Shown here in pieces: positions 42,977-51,250 of a stretch of 64,000 nt of DNA. Below the pieces are notes generated by a model. The model was given only the letters and a program-made list of their open reading frames with translations. It was not told the DNA's origin and did no database searches. This DNA comes from JAUYQR01 sp050632395. Its GTDB lineage: Bacteria > Pseudomonadota > Alphaproteobacteria > Rhodobacterales > Rhodobacteraceae. Every line of letters starts with the position of its first letter. Position 1 is the stretch's first letter. The position numbers and the translations under genes were made by a program. The stretch covers positions 3,348,001 to 3,412,000 of the forward strand of contig NZ_CP192600.1 of the NCBI RefSeq assembly GCF_050632395.1. Reading direction: 5' to 3'.

Positions 42977-43559
42977 AAATCCCGAGGTCCTGCCAGCCAG
43001 TCCGTCCACAACCGACCTTCGGTATGGGGGCCAAACGGTTCTGTAGCAAGACCACGAGGCAGCAAAAAAATGTCAGAAAAACGATGTTCTGAGTGGCTGG
43101 AAAGACAGCGGCGCGCGCTTTGCCCGGCCGTCCGGTCCATTGGTTGTGGTTGCGGCTTCGCGTCTATCTATATCCCCGGTGCCCAACCAGTTTCTCGTTC
43201 GTCATGACGGTGAGAACAAGGGATCAGAAAAATTGACGCGAGACAGTCGAAATCAACGCAGCATCGACTTCCAGCGAACCTGAAGGATGCCTTTCACCGC
43301 CTGAACGAATCACAATATGGCATTGGAAGGGTGCTTCTGTGGCAGAAAGATGGCCCTTTCCCTGCATTGATTAACGATCGCTTAACCACGCGGAAACTGA
43401 ACGCGGAAGGGCGACAATGGCTTGTCTTTTCGGACAGGTGCAAACGAACCTCGTGGCTATGCCGAATTGCCGGTGGCATTAACCTTTCCATGGCTTCCAG
43501 CGCTGCACGAAGGCGCCGAAGGAAGGCAGGTTCAGACGTTTAACGAGTGTAGGTTTGTC
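42977..43559. other. intergenic region upstream of luxR and of the acidic-protein gene
   Basis: About 580 bases with two short opposing open frames (43294-43491 minus, 43331-43543 plus) that show no family features. An interrupted TTCTC ... GAGAA symmetry occurs at 43192-43216. The promoters of luxR and of the secreted protein must lie here. No gene supported. Confidence 0.45.
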
Positions 43560-44309
43560 ATGAAATACGTGTTCCTAAGCGCAGTTATTGCTGTCTGCGC
43601 ATCTTCGTCGGTAGCGAGTGCAAAGGTTATCTATGGTTGCGAAGTGAGGAAGATCGCCGGATCGAATGCCTACTACCTATCCGACGCGAACTGTGCGTTC
43701 GGTGCCGGTGTGAATGATGCCCGCGTCAAGGCATCCACACCGGCACGGCGCGCTGCCGTGATCCCCGAGGAAGAGACGCCGATCAAGGTCATCCCGCCTG
43801 TCGACGCTCCCAAGGAACCGCCGGCTGACGAGGCCGCGCCTCCGGTCACAGTCGACGAGCCGGTTGACCAGGCGCCCCAGCCGGCCGCCGACATCGAAGA
43901 CGGCTCTGACGATGAACCTCCCGTCGTCGACATCGAAGACGGCTCTGATCCTGAAACTCCAGTCATCGAGGAGCAGACCGAACCGACCCCGCCCAAGGTG
44001 CCGGACGTGGAAGAGGCTGCTCCGCAGGAGGAGGAGGTTGTGGTCGACGAGCCCAAGCCGGAAGCTCCGGTCGCAGAGGAAGAGAAACCCGTGAAGGGCG
44101 GCGATCACGACAAGGGTCACGGCAACGACGCGGATGGCGTGGATGAGGACAATCCGGGGAAAGGCACGGGCGCTGGCGGACAGCACGACCGCGAAGATAA
44201 CGACGCCGACGAGTCTGAGAAGTCGAAGCCCGAGCACGACAAGAAGGACGATGGCAAGGGCTCCGATGACTCCAAGGGAGGCCCCAAGAACGACAAGCCG
44301 AAGAAGTGA
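43560..44309 (+). CDS. secreted acidic low-complexity protein
   Basis: A 249-residue protein with a signal peptide (cleavage after S-V-A-S-A near residue 21). A short N-terminal domain has a likely disulfide pair (Y-G-C-E-V and D-A-N-C-A). The rest is disordered: a Pro/Glu/Val-rich stretch with the tandem repeat I-E-D-G-S-D, then an Asp/Lys/Gly/His-rich tail ending in K-N-D-K-P-K-K. Such tails may bind Ca2+ or other cations, but no family is recognised. ATG 43560; a strong terminator follows. Confidence 0.7.
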   Translation: MKYVFLSAVIAVCASSSVASAKVIYGCEVRKIAGSNAYYLSDANCAFGAGVNDARVKASTPARRAAVIPEEETPIKVIPPVDAPKEPPADEAAPPVTVDEPVDQAPQPAADIEDGSDDEPPVVDIEDGSDPETPVIEEQTEPTPPKVPDVEEAAPQEEEVVVDEPKPEAPVAEEEKPVKGGDHDKGHGNDADGVDEDNPGKGTGAGGQHDREDNDADESEKSKPEHDKKDDGKGSDDSKGGPKNDKPKK

Positions 44310-44336
44310 TTTAGATAAGCAATTTGAATGATATCG

Positions 44337-44367
44337 GCGACGGCAGAGCAATCTGCCGTCGCTTTTT
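44337..44367 (+). terminator. Rho-independent terminator after acidic-protein gene
   Basis: A perfect 11-bp stem (44337-44347 with 44352-44362), GCAA loop and T5. Confidence 0.9.
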
Positions 44368-44627
44368 CATGCCAAGCCCTGGGACACCTTACGAATGATG
44401 TCCGGCCGCATTGGATCCAATGCTAGCCCACCACCATCCCCCCCGCGCGCCGTTTGTCATGGAGGGTCGGCGCAGCGCCATACCTATGGCACCGCCCAAG
44501 TTGCGCATTAGGTTAAAGCCTTCTTTCAGTGCGATCTCGAGGGATGCAAGGCCAATGGCTAGGAGCCCAAAGGATTAGAGCAATTAACTCAAGACATTGT
44601 AAAGTATAAATACTTTACAGCTTACCA
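44368..44627. other. intergenic region upstream of tRNA 3' end
   Basis: About 260 bases with no supported gene. A 9-bp AT-rich inverted repeat TGTAAAGTA / TACTTTACA (44598-44606 with 44611-44619) lies just past the tRNA 3' end and may help terminate or process the tRNA transcript, though no T tract follows. Confidence 0.45.
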
Positions 44628-44714
<87 letters not shown>

Positions 44715-44823
44715 CGCGGGCATTCAGCATAGCGGCTTTGCCGGGGGCGGAAAGGGGTGGATACGGGATTTGACAGCCGCGCGCCAATCCGCACACTGCC
44801 CGCATCGCCACCACCGGGATGAC

Positions 44824-45864
44824 ATGATGGCCCTCGCCACGCCGCAGACAACCTTCGATCCGCGCCAGATTGTGGCCGACAGTCTTGCGCATCTGGTGCG
44901 CCTCGTCCGAAAGGACGGGCGGTTTGTCTATGCCCATCCTGCGGGCCGCCCTGACACGCCGCTCGATGGCTACAACATGCTGCGCCACTGCGGCACGCTG
45001 TGGTTCATGCTGCGAGCCGTCAACGACATGGGCCTCGATCCCGGCGCGGCGGGCTTTCGCGCCATCGAACGCGCCGCCGCCTATGCCGGTCGCAAGCTGC
45101 AACGCCCCGGCTGGATTGCGGACCCAAGCCTTGCCCTTGTGACGAAAGAGGCGGTCAAGACCGGCGGCATCGGGCTGATGCTGGTGATGCTGGCCGAATA
45201 CCGCCGCGCCCTGCCAAAGGGGCTGTCGTCCGAAGTCATGCCGGAACCCCTGGACGATACCATATCCGCCCTGCAAACCTATGCGCTGGCACAGATCGAG
45301 GGCGGCGATTTCCTGCACAAGCGACGGATCGACGACGGCACCGTCCTGCCCTTCCGCTCTGACTATTACACCGGCGAGGTCATCCTTGGCCTGCTTGACA
45401 CCGGCTGCACCGATCCCGCGATGGTCGCGGTGGCCGAAGGCTTGATGGCGCGGGGTTACGGCATCCCCGAACACAGTCACTGGATGGCATACGCCGCGTG
45501 CGAGGCGGCGGAACGCGGTCTCGGGGACCCGCTGACCGTGCGCCGCTACCTGGGCGCGCTGATGCGGGCAATCACCACCGAAACCGGCTATCACGCCCGC
45601 CGCGCCTCGACCCCAATCGCGTGCCGGACCGAGGCGCTGACCCGCTTCCTGCTGCTCAGCGACCGACATCCTGGCCTTTTTGACGCGGATCTCCTTGCCG
45701 CTTGCCTCTTCGCGGCCGAAACCAATCTGGAGCTTCAGCTTGGCTGGTATGCCGAGGGCCAGTTCTGGAAGGGCGACGGCGACGAAAAGGTGCAGATCGA
45801 CTATATCCAGCACAACGCAACGGCTTTCATTAACCTTTGGCAGCATCTTTCGGCACAAGGCTGA
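44824..45864 (+). CDS. conserved hypothetical protein, probable alpha/alpha-toroid fold
   Basis: A 346-residue cytoplasmic protein, mostly helical, with spaced motifs that resemble six-hairpin (alpha/alpha) enzymes: G-Y-N-M-L-R-H-C-G-T-L-W, F-R-S-D-Y-Y-T-G-E-V-I-L, E-H-S-H-W-M-A-Y-A-A and I-D-Y-I-Q-H-N-A-T-A-F. No signal peptide. The repeated aromatic/His pattern suggests a glycan- or polymer-processing fold, but no function can be assigned. ATGs at 44824 and 44827 are equivalent. It begins 110 bases beyond the divergent tRNA. Confidence 0.6.
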   Translation: MMALATPQTTFDPRQIVADSLAHLVRLVRKDGRFVYAHPAGRPDTPLDGYNMLRHCGTLWFMLRAVNDMGLDPGAAGFRAIERAAAYAGRKLQRPGWIADPSLALVTKEAVKTGGIGLMLVMLAEYRRALPKGLSSEVMPEPLDDTISALQTYALAQIEGGDFLHKRRIDDGTVLPFRSDYYTGEVILGLLDTGCTDPAMVAVAEGLMARGYGIPEHSHWMAYAACEAAERGLGDPLTVRRYLGALMRAITTETGYHARRASTPIACRTEALTRFLLLSDRHPGLFDADLLAACLFAAETNLELQLGWYAEGQFWKGDGDEKVQIDYIQHNATAFINLWQHLSAQG

Positions 45865-45931
45865 GGTGGCGGTTTGACGCGTGCCCTGCCCTGCGCCATC
45901 CTGCCCGCGTAGCCGCGCAGGGAACTTGCAA

Positions 45932-47146
45932 ATGCCCACCAACCTTTTCCGTACACCAAAGCTTGCCCTGACGCTGGTGGCCTGTCTCGCCGCTACCGCC
46001 GCTTCTGCGCGTGATGTGACCGGCACCCTCGCCTACCGCGAACGCATCGCCCTGCCCGCCGGGGCAGAGGTTCTGGTGGAACTGTCCGGGCCGGGAACCC
46101 GCGCCGAACAGCGGGCCGAGGCTGAGGGGCAGGTTCCCCTTCCCTTCGCGCTGACAACCGAAGACACCGGCCCGCTCACCTTGCGCGCCGCCATCTTCGT
46201 CGATGGCGCGGCGGCCTGGACCTCCGCAGCGGTCCCCGTCGCGGCGGGCGAGGCCGACCTGGATCTTGGCACCGTGGCCCTGAAGCGGCCCGTGACCATC
46301 GGCTACAGCCACACTTTCCTCTGCGGCGACATGCGCGCCGACGTCACGCTGACCGAAACCGGCGCGCTGATGCGTGTCGCTGGGCGCAGTTACACCCTAG
46401 CCCCGGACCCTGCCGCCTCGGACGGCCACTTTGCCGACGCTGCCGGCAACAGCGTCTGGCTGAATGGCAACCGCGCGCTGGTGGTGCTGCCGGACATGTT
46501 CCTGCCCGAATGCCTGCCCGGCTTTCCCACTACCCTGCCCCTTACCCTGCGCGGCAACGAACCCGGCTGGGTCGCCACGCTTGCCCCCGACGGCATCACC
46601 CTGTCCACCGAATCCGGCGACCGGGTGACAACGCCCCTGCCTGCCCCCGCCACCACCGCGCCCCTGACCACCACCTTTGCCGCCGATGGCCTGACCGTCG
46701 CGGTCACCGATGCCCTTTGCCGCGATACGATGACCGGGATGCCCTACCCCTACGCCGCGACCGTGACACGCGGCGACGCCGTTCTCGACGGCTGCGGCGG
46801 CGATCCCGGCACGCTTTTGCAAGGCACCTGGCGCCTTGCCTCAGCCGAAACCGTCACCCTTCTGCCCGAGGTCGAAATCACCCTCGCCGTCGACAAGGAC
46901 CGGATCTCCGGCCTGTCCGGCTGCAACCGCATGATGGGTAGCCTCACCCTCACCGGCGAAGGCTTGACGCTGTCGCCCGGCGGAATGACTATGATGGCTT
47001 GCCCCGAACCGATCATGGCCCTGGAACGCGACTGGCTGGCGCTTCTGGCAACCGTCGACGGCTTCGACATCGCCGAGGACGGCAGCTTGATCCTCCTGTC
47101 TGGCGGCGATCCGCACGCCACCCTGACCCCCACTTCGCCCCACTGA
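45932..47146 (+). CDS. multi-domain envelope protein with C-terminal META domain
   Basis: A 404-residue exported protein (signal peptide to about residue 27, A-A-S-A). In order it shows a YbaY-like beta domain (about 28-115), an MliC-like stretch with F-L-C-G-D-M-R-A-D-V (about 120-190), a COG3650-like segment with N-E-P-G-W and C-R-D-T-M-T-G-M-P-Y-P-Y (about 205-295), and a META/HslJ domain with G-T-W-R-L, G-C-N-R-M-M-G and M-A-C-P-E-P (about 303-400). All are small envelope-stress or inhibitor modules; lysozyme resistance is a possible role. ATG 45932. Confidence 0.68.
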   Translation: MPTNLFRTPKLALTLVACLAATAASARDVTGTLAYRERIALPAGAEVLVELSGPGTRAEQRAEAEGQVPLPFALTTEDTGPLTLRAAIFVDGAAAWTSAAVPVAAGEADLDLGTVALKRPVTIGYSHTFLCGDMRADVTLTETGALMRVAGRSYTLAPDPAASDGHFADAAGNSVWLNGNRALVVLPDMFLPECLPGFPTTLPLTLRGNEPGWVATLAPDGITLSTESGDRVTTPLPAPATTAPLTTTFAADGLTVAVTDALCRDTMTGMPYPYAATVTRGDAVLDGCGGDPGTLLQGTWRLASAETVTLLPEVEITLAVDKDRISGLSGCNRMMGSLTLTGEGLTLSPGGMTMMACPEPIMALERDWLALLATVDGFDIAEDGSLILLSGGDPHATLTPTSPH

Positions 47147-47220
47147 ATGCCGCATCGCGGCAATTGACTTCCCGAACTGCCCCCGCCCATATGTCGAACG
47201 ACAGCTTCGGGAGGGGATGC

Positions 47221-47925
47221 ATGCAAAAGGTCTACTCATCTGCGCAGGCGGCGCTGGACGGGATACTGCACGACGGAATGCTCATCGCTTCGGGCGGGTT
47301 TGGCCTTTGCGGCATTCCCGAACAGCTGATCGAAGCGATCCGCGACGTGGGCGTCAAGGACCTGACGATCGCCTCGAACAACGCAGGCATCGACGGGGTC
47401 GGCCTCGGGATGTTGCTGGCGACCCGGCAGGTGAAGAAGATGATCTCGTCCTACGTCGGCGAAAACGCCGAATTCATGCGCCAATACCTCGCGGGCGAGC
47501 TGGAGCTGGAATTCAACCCGCAAGGCACCCTTGCCGAACGGATGCGCGCGGGCGGCGCCGGCATCCCCGGTTTTTACACCCGCACCGGCGTTGGCACCGT
47601 CATCGCCGAGGGCAAGGAGCACAAGGATTTCGATGGCCAGACCTACATCCTTGAACGCGGCCTCGTCGCCGACCTTGCCATCGTCAAGGCTTGGCGCGCC
47701 GACCCGTCGGGCAACCTCGTCTTCCGCAAGACCGCGCGCAACTTCAACGCCCCCGCCGCCACCTGTGGCCGGATCTGCGTGGCCGAGGTCGAAGAGATCG
47801 TGCCCCTAGGCAGCCTCGACCCCGACAAGATCCACGTCCCGGGCATCTACGTCCACCGCCTGATCGGCGGCGCCCGCGAGAACCGCATCGAAAACCGGAC
47901 CGTCCGCAAGAAGGAGACCGCATGA
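47221..47925 (+). CDS. scoA: succinyl-CoA:3-ketoacid CoA-transferase subunit A
   Basis: A 234-residue alpha subunit of the CoA-transferase that activates acetoacetate with succinyl-CoA. The family motif G-G-F-G-L-C-G-I-P-E is at about residues 25-34, followed by S-N-N-A-G and the C-terminal F-N-A-P-A-A-T-C-G. ATG 47221, with GGGAGGGG upstream. It overlaps the B subunit by ATGA. Confidence 0.94.
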   Translation: MQKVYSSAQAALDGILHDGMLIASGGFGLCGIPEQLIEAIRDVGVKDLTIASNNAGIDGVGLGMLLATRQVKKMISSYVGENAEFMRQYLAGELELEFNPQGTLAERMRAGGAGIPGFYTRTGVGTVIAEGKEHKDFDGQTYILERGLVADLAIVKAWRADPSGNLVFRKTARNFNAPAATCGRICVAEVEEIVPLGSLDPDKIHVPGIYVHRLIGGARENRIENRTVRKKETA

Positions 47926-48563
47926 TGAGCGAGGCAAAAGGCTGGGACCGCAACCAGATCGCCGCCCGTGCGGCCAAGGAATTGCAGGACGGAACCTACG
48001 TCAACCTCGGCATCGGCATCCCGACGCTGGTGTCGAACTACATCCCGGCGGGCGTGAACGTCACGCTGCAATCGGAAAACGGGATGCTCGGCATGGGCCC
48101 CTTCCCCTTCGAGGGCGAGGAAGACCCCGACCTGATCAACGCCGGCAAGCAGACCATCACCGAACTGCCGCAAACCGCCTACTTCGACAGCGCCCAGTCC
48201 TTTGCGATGATCCGCGGCGGCAAGATCGCGATGGCAATCCTTGGCGCGATGGAAGTCAGCGAAAAGGGCGATCTGGCGAACTGGATGATCCCCGGCAAGC
48301 TGGTCAAGGGCATGGGCGGCGCGATGGACCTCGTCGCCGGCGTCGGCCGCGTCGTGGTGGTCATGGACCACACCTCCAAGCACGGCGAATCCAAAGTGCT
48401 GCGCGAATGCACCCTGCCGCTGACGGGCAAGGCCGTGGTCGACCGCATCATCACTAACCTTGGCGTGCTCGATGTCGGCCACAAGGGTCTGCACATCGTC
48501 GAACTGGCCGATGGCGTGACCGAAGCCGAGCTACGCGCCGCGACCGAAGCAACGATCGTCTGA
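47922..48563 (+). CDS. scoB: succinyl-CoA:3-ketoacid CoA-transferase subunit B
   Basis: A 213-residue beta subunit containing the catalytic glutamate in S-E-N-G-M-L-G-M-G-P, after N-L-G-I-G-I-P-T. The I-R-G-G-K and M-G-G-A-M-D-L motifs are also typical. ATG 47922 shares its bases with the scoA stop, so the two chains are made in step. A strong hairpin follows. The pair links ketone-body and PHB-derived acetoacetate use to the TCA cycle, in keeping with a PHA-making cell. Confidence 0.94.
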   Translation: MMSEAKGWDRNQIAARAAKELQDGTYVNLGIGIPTLVSNYIPAGVNVTLQSENGMLGMGPFPFEGEEDPDLINAGKQTITELPQTAYFDSAQSFAMIRGGKIAMAILGAMEVSEKGDLANWMIPGKLVKGMGGAMDLVAGVGRVVVVMDHTSKHGESKVLRECTLPLTGKAVVDRIITNLGVLDVGHKGLHIVELADGVTEAELRAATEATIV

Positions 48564-48567
48564 AGAC

Positions 48568-48600
48568 TGGAAGGGCCGGGAATTCCCCCCGGCCCTTCCA
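48568..48600. terminator. hairpin between convergent scoB and KGG genes
   Basis: A perfect 12-bp stem (48568-48579 with 48589-48600) with a 9-nt loop and no T tract. It probably serves both convergent genes. Confidence 0.6.
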
Positions 48601-48606
48601 GCATCC

Positions 48607-48786
48607 TTAACGATCGTTCTTGTGGCTCTGGCTACCCGCCTTCGCGTGCTGCTCGGACGTGCCGCCCTGCTTGCCGCTGCTGTCACCCTTGTTGCCAGTA
48701 CCGGACTGCTTGCCGTCGTTCTTGTGGCTCTGGCTGCCCGCTTTGGCGTGCTGCTCGGATGTGCCGCCTTGTGTTCCCTTGGCCAT
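48607..48786 (-). CDS. duplicated KGG/stress-induced small protein
   Basis: A 59-residue, very hydrophilic protein built from two copies of an 18-residue unit, Q-G-G-T-S-E-Q-H-A-K-A-G-S-Q-S-H-K-N, joined by a Gly/Lys/Ser linker. Con-10/KGG-type proteins are small, disordered and stress-induced. ATG 48786 has GAGGAG at the right distance; ATG 48792 is too close to it. The DNA is repeated in step with the protein. Confidence 0.72.
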   Translation of the reverse strand: MAKGTQGGTSEQHAKAGSQSHKNDGKQSGTGNKGDSSGKQGGTSEQHAKAGSQSHKNDR

Positions 48787-48863
48787 GGTCATGCTCCTCG
48801 CATAAAGCCCGGCTCGAGACCGGACACCAAAGGAACAGCAGTCTGATTTGTTTGTTCCGCGGC

Positions 48864-49718
48864 TCAGCCGCCTGCTGCGATCACCCGGAACACGCAAGGG
48901 TCGGTCACCAGTTGCGGTGGGCTCAGGCACAACCCCTGCGCCACCTGCCACGCGGCCAGCACCTTCGGCACGTAATCGCGCGTCTCGGCATAGGGCGGCA
49001 CGCCCTGGTTTGCCCGCACCGCACCTTCTCCGGCATTGTAGGCGGCCAGCACCATCAAGGGATCATTGTCGAACTCGCCCAGAAGCCAGTCCAGATACGC
49101 GACGCCGCCCTTGATGTTGGCCACGGGGTCGGTCGAATCTGTCACGCCGAACCGCTTGGCGGTGTCGGGGATCAGCTGCATCAGCCCCACCGCCCCCGCC
49201 GAACTCACTGCCTCGGTCCGGCCTGCGCTTTCGATGCCGATCACCGCAAGCACCAGCGCCGGAGAAACCCGTGTACCGATCGTGGCCTTCAGAATGTCGG
49301 TGCCGTAGGATTCCGCGATCTCCTGCATGTGCTGCAGCCTTGGCCCCCGGACCGCAGTTCCCCCCGGGCCCTGCGCCAGCGCCGACAGCGCCAGATCAAA
49401 TCGCCCCGAGACCTCGGTCATCCCCGTCGGCACGGTATCCCAGAACCAGGCGTAAGATGATTTCGGCGCCGGTCCGGACGGCTCCTGCCCGGTCTCTGCA
49501 GACTTCGGTTCGGGATGGTCGCGGACCGGGTTGGGGTCCACCTTGGGCAGGGCAGCCAGCCGCCGTGCCTGTTCCGCCGGGTCGATCTGCACCGTGATGC
49601 GCTTTCCCGGCAGGCTTTCACCCACCTTGATACGCTTGAAAGAAAAATCCTCTGCCGCCGCCATGAACGGGGCAAGGACGCACAGAATCGCCAGTGTCGC
49701 GCCTGTCGTGGTCCGCAT
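48864..49718 (-). CDS. lytic transglycosylase, SLT domain
   Basis: A 284-residue exported protein (signal peptide to about A-A-A at residue 22). The C-terminal half is a soluble-lytic-transglycosylase domain: catalytic Glu in G-I-E-S-A, then S-A-G-A-V-G-L-M-Q-L-I-P-D-T-A and A-A-Y-N-A-G-E-G-A-V. It cleaves peptidoglycan. It lies beside the Tad locus and could open the wall for the secretin, which is inference. ATG 49718. Confidence 0.87.
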   Translation of the reverse strand: MRTTTGATLAILCVLAPFMAAAEDFSFKRIKVGESLPGKRITVQIDPAEQARRLAALPKVDPNPVRDHPEPKSAETGQEPSGPAPKSSYAWFWDTVPTGMTEVSGRFDLALSALAQGPGGTAVRGPRLQHMQEIAESYGTDILKATIGTRVSPALVLAVIGIESAGRTEAVSSAGAVGLMQLIPDTAKRFGVTDSTDPVANIKGGVAYLDWLLGEFDNDPLMVLAAYNAGEGAVRANQGVPPYAETRDYVPKVLAAWQVAQGLCLSPPQLVTDPCVFRVIAAGG

Positions 49719-50082
49719 CTGCGGTATGCCTGCTCTTATTGTTCTTTTGCGGGGACGCTTGCAGAGAATCGGCCCTCCGACCAGCAGTTTCGGGCACAAA
49801 ACATGGCAATTCCGCCAGATTTGACCAAAAAACCACGCCCTCAGGTAGAGTGCTTAACGGTGCATTTAGAAAAGAATCTATCCTTTTGGCTAGCTTAGCC
49901 CCTATTTCGCAGTTTTCTTGGGTGCGTCCGAAAACGCCCCTCGGTGTCCAAACTGCCGCCACGATTGGGGGGCTATATGGCTGCATACCGAACGGCAACG
50001 GGACAGCAAGACGACGCTGAACCGAAGCGAGCCGGAGCGGTTGCTGACTTAACCTTGTGCACCTTTGGAAAGGGATACCACC
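49719..50082. other. intergenic region upstream of first Flp pilin
   Basis: About 360 bases without a supported gene. The right part (from about 49905) resembles the leader of the second pilin gene (50395-50564) in order and in short shared blocks such as CCACGATT, ACCGAACGG and GCGGTTGC. It probably holds the pilin promoter and a conserved leader. Confidence 0.5.
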
Positions 50083-50277
50083 ATGTTCATGAACTTCATC
50101 AAAGACGAAACCGGCGCCGTCACCGTTGACTGGGTCGTTCTGACCGCTGCTGTTGTGGGCCTCGGCCTGATCGTTCTGGCCGCTGTGCGTCCGGCTGTTT
50201 CGACCCTCGCCACCGACATCGGCACCGAGATCACCGCTGCTGGCACCGCGATGAAAGCTGCTGACGGCACTCCGTGA
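50083..50277 (+). CDS. flp: Flp/Fap-type pilin, copy 1
   Basis: A 64-residue type IVb prepilin. A short leader M-F-M-N-F-I-K-D-E-T-G-A-V-T-V-D-W precedes the hydrophobic helix V-V-L-T-A-A-V-V-G-L-G-L-I-V-L-A-A-V. The G-A-V-T-V-D-W segment is the usual processing region in alphaproteobacterial Flp proteins (cleavage after Gly, mature Glu/Asp position altered). It has its own terminator, so it can be made in excess. It differs from copy 2 at one residue. Confidence 0.9.
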   Translation: MFMNFIKDETGAVTVDWVVLTAAVVGLGLIVLAAVRPAVSTLATDIGTEITAAGTAMKAADGTP

Positions 50278-50306
50278 TCGATCTGACCCTCGGGTCATGA
50301 TGAACC

Positions 50307-50345
50307 AGGCCGCGCTTCGATCGAAGCGCGGCCTGTTTCTTTTTG
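50307..50345 (+). terminator. terminator after flp copy 1
   Basis: A 28-base perfect palindrome (50307-50334) followed by a T-rich tract. Confidence 0.9.
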
Positions 50346-50564
50346 CCCTGCAGGCCTTCGCCAGCTCGGCACGCACAATCCTTGCAAATAAGTGAATTTT
50401 TCTTCGGGTGGGCGCAAAAACACCTCTTGCCTTCCCAACTCTTGCCACGATTCACCCGCCAAATGCCCTCAGACCGAACGGAACAACGGATCTGAAGCCA
50501 GACCCAAGCGAGCTGTAGCGGTTGCCAAACACTTGTCCTCAGTCCCCAGAAAGGGATCTCGACC

Positions 50565-50759
50565 ATGTTCATGAACTTCATCAAAGACGAAACCGGCGCT
50601 GTAACCGTTGACTGGGTTGTGCTGACCGCTGCTGTCGTGGGCCTTGGCCTGATCGTTCTGGCCGCCGTGCGTCCGGCCGTGTCCACCCTCGCAACCGACA
50701 TCGGCACCGAAATCGGCGCTGCCGGCACCGCGATGAAGGCTGCTGACGGCACCCCGTGA
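50565..50759 (+). CDS. flp: Flp/Fap-type pilin, copy 2
   Basis: A 64-residue pilin identical to copy 1 except T-A versus G-A near residue 52 (E-I-G-A-A-G). Coding DNA differs at scattered third positions, so the duplication is not brand new but the protein is under strong constraint. AAGGGA precedes the ATG. Its terminator resembles that of copy 1. Confidence 0.9.
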   Translation: MFMNFIKDETGAVTVDWVVLTAAVVGLGLIVLAAVRPAVSTLATDIGTEIGAAGTAMKAADGTP

Positions 50760-50783
50760 TCGGTTGACGCCAGTCTACCAACA

Positions 50784-50820
50784 CGGGCCGCGCTTCTGCT
50801 GAAGCGCGGCCCGTTTTCTT
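50784..50820 (+). terminator. terminator after flp copy 2
   Basis: A 13-bp stem (50784-50796 with 50801-50813) with a TGCT loop and following TTTTCTT. The core matches the first pilin terminator. Confidence 0.9.
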
Positions 50821-50941
50821 GAAATCCCGCCAGGGATGGCGTGCTTCCAAAGAAATGCCTGATTGCGGCCCTTAGTTTCGCCGTATTCAAACGCCAAACT
50901 TGTCAAAGAACGCCAACCCGCCAGTGAGACGGAGACGACGG

Positions 50942-51136
50942 ATGCGCCACACAATGAAGGCCTTTCTCCAGGATGACGATGGCGCCGTAACCGTCGACTT
51001 TGTGGTGTTGACCGCAAGCGTCGTGGCCATGGTCATCATCGTGATGCCGCTCATTATCCCTTCGGTTGGCGAACTCGCCGCCTACATCGCCGAACGCCTT
51101 GGCGCCGCAAGCGCCTTCCTGGCCTCGGTAGAGTAG
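50942..51136 (+). CDS. third, divergent Flp-like pilin
   Basis: A 64-residue protein with the same plan, M-K-A-F-L-Q-D-D-D-G-A-V-T-V-D-F-V-V-L-T-A, then a different hydrophobic helix (M-V-I-I-V-M-P-L-I-I-P). The shared D-x-G-A-V-T-V-D processing region makes it a prepilin, perhaps a minor or initiating subunit. ATG 50942 or the in-frame ATG 50954. It is closer to cpaB than to the main pilins and no terminator separates it clearly from cpaB. Confidence 0.78.
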   Translation: MRHTMKAFLQDDDGAVTVDFVVLTASVVAMVIIVMPLIIPSVGELAAYIAERLGAASAFLASVE

Positions 51137-51250
51137 ACCCCGCCACCCGTCCCGGCTGCTTCCGGCTTGAACGCCGCGCGGTTGTGGATGAACGGCAATG
51201 TGAGACCCGGGATCGGCCGCTCCGCACCGGGCAAGAGAGAGTGATGGAAG

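Noticed and set aside
43294..43543. two short opposing frames upstream of the acidic protein gene
   Set aside because: No ribosome site of note, no family features and mutual overlap; treated as chance frames in a promoter region.
48620..48846. hydrophobic repeated frames on the plus strand opposite the KGG gene
   Set aside because: The repeat simply mirrors the duplicated KGG gene on the minus strand, which has the proper ribosome site.
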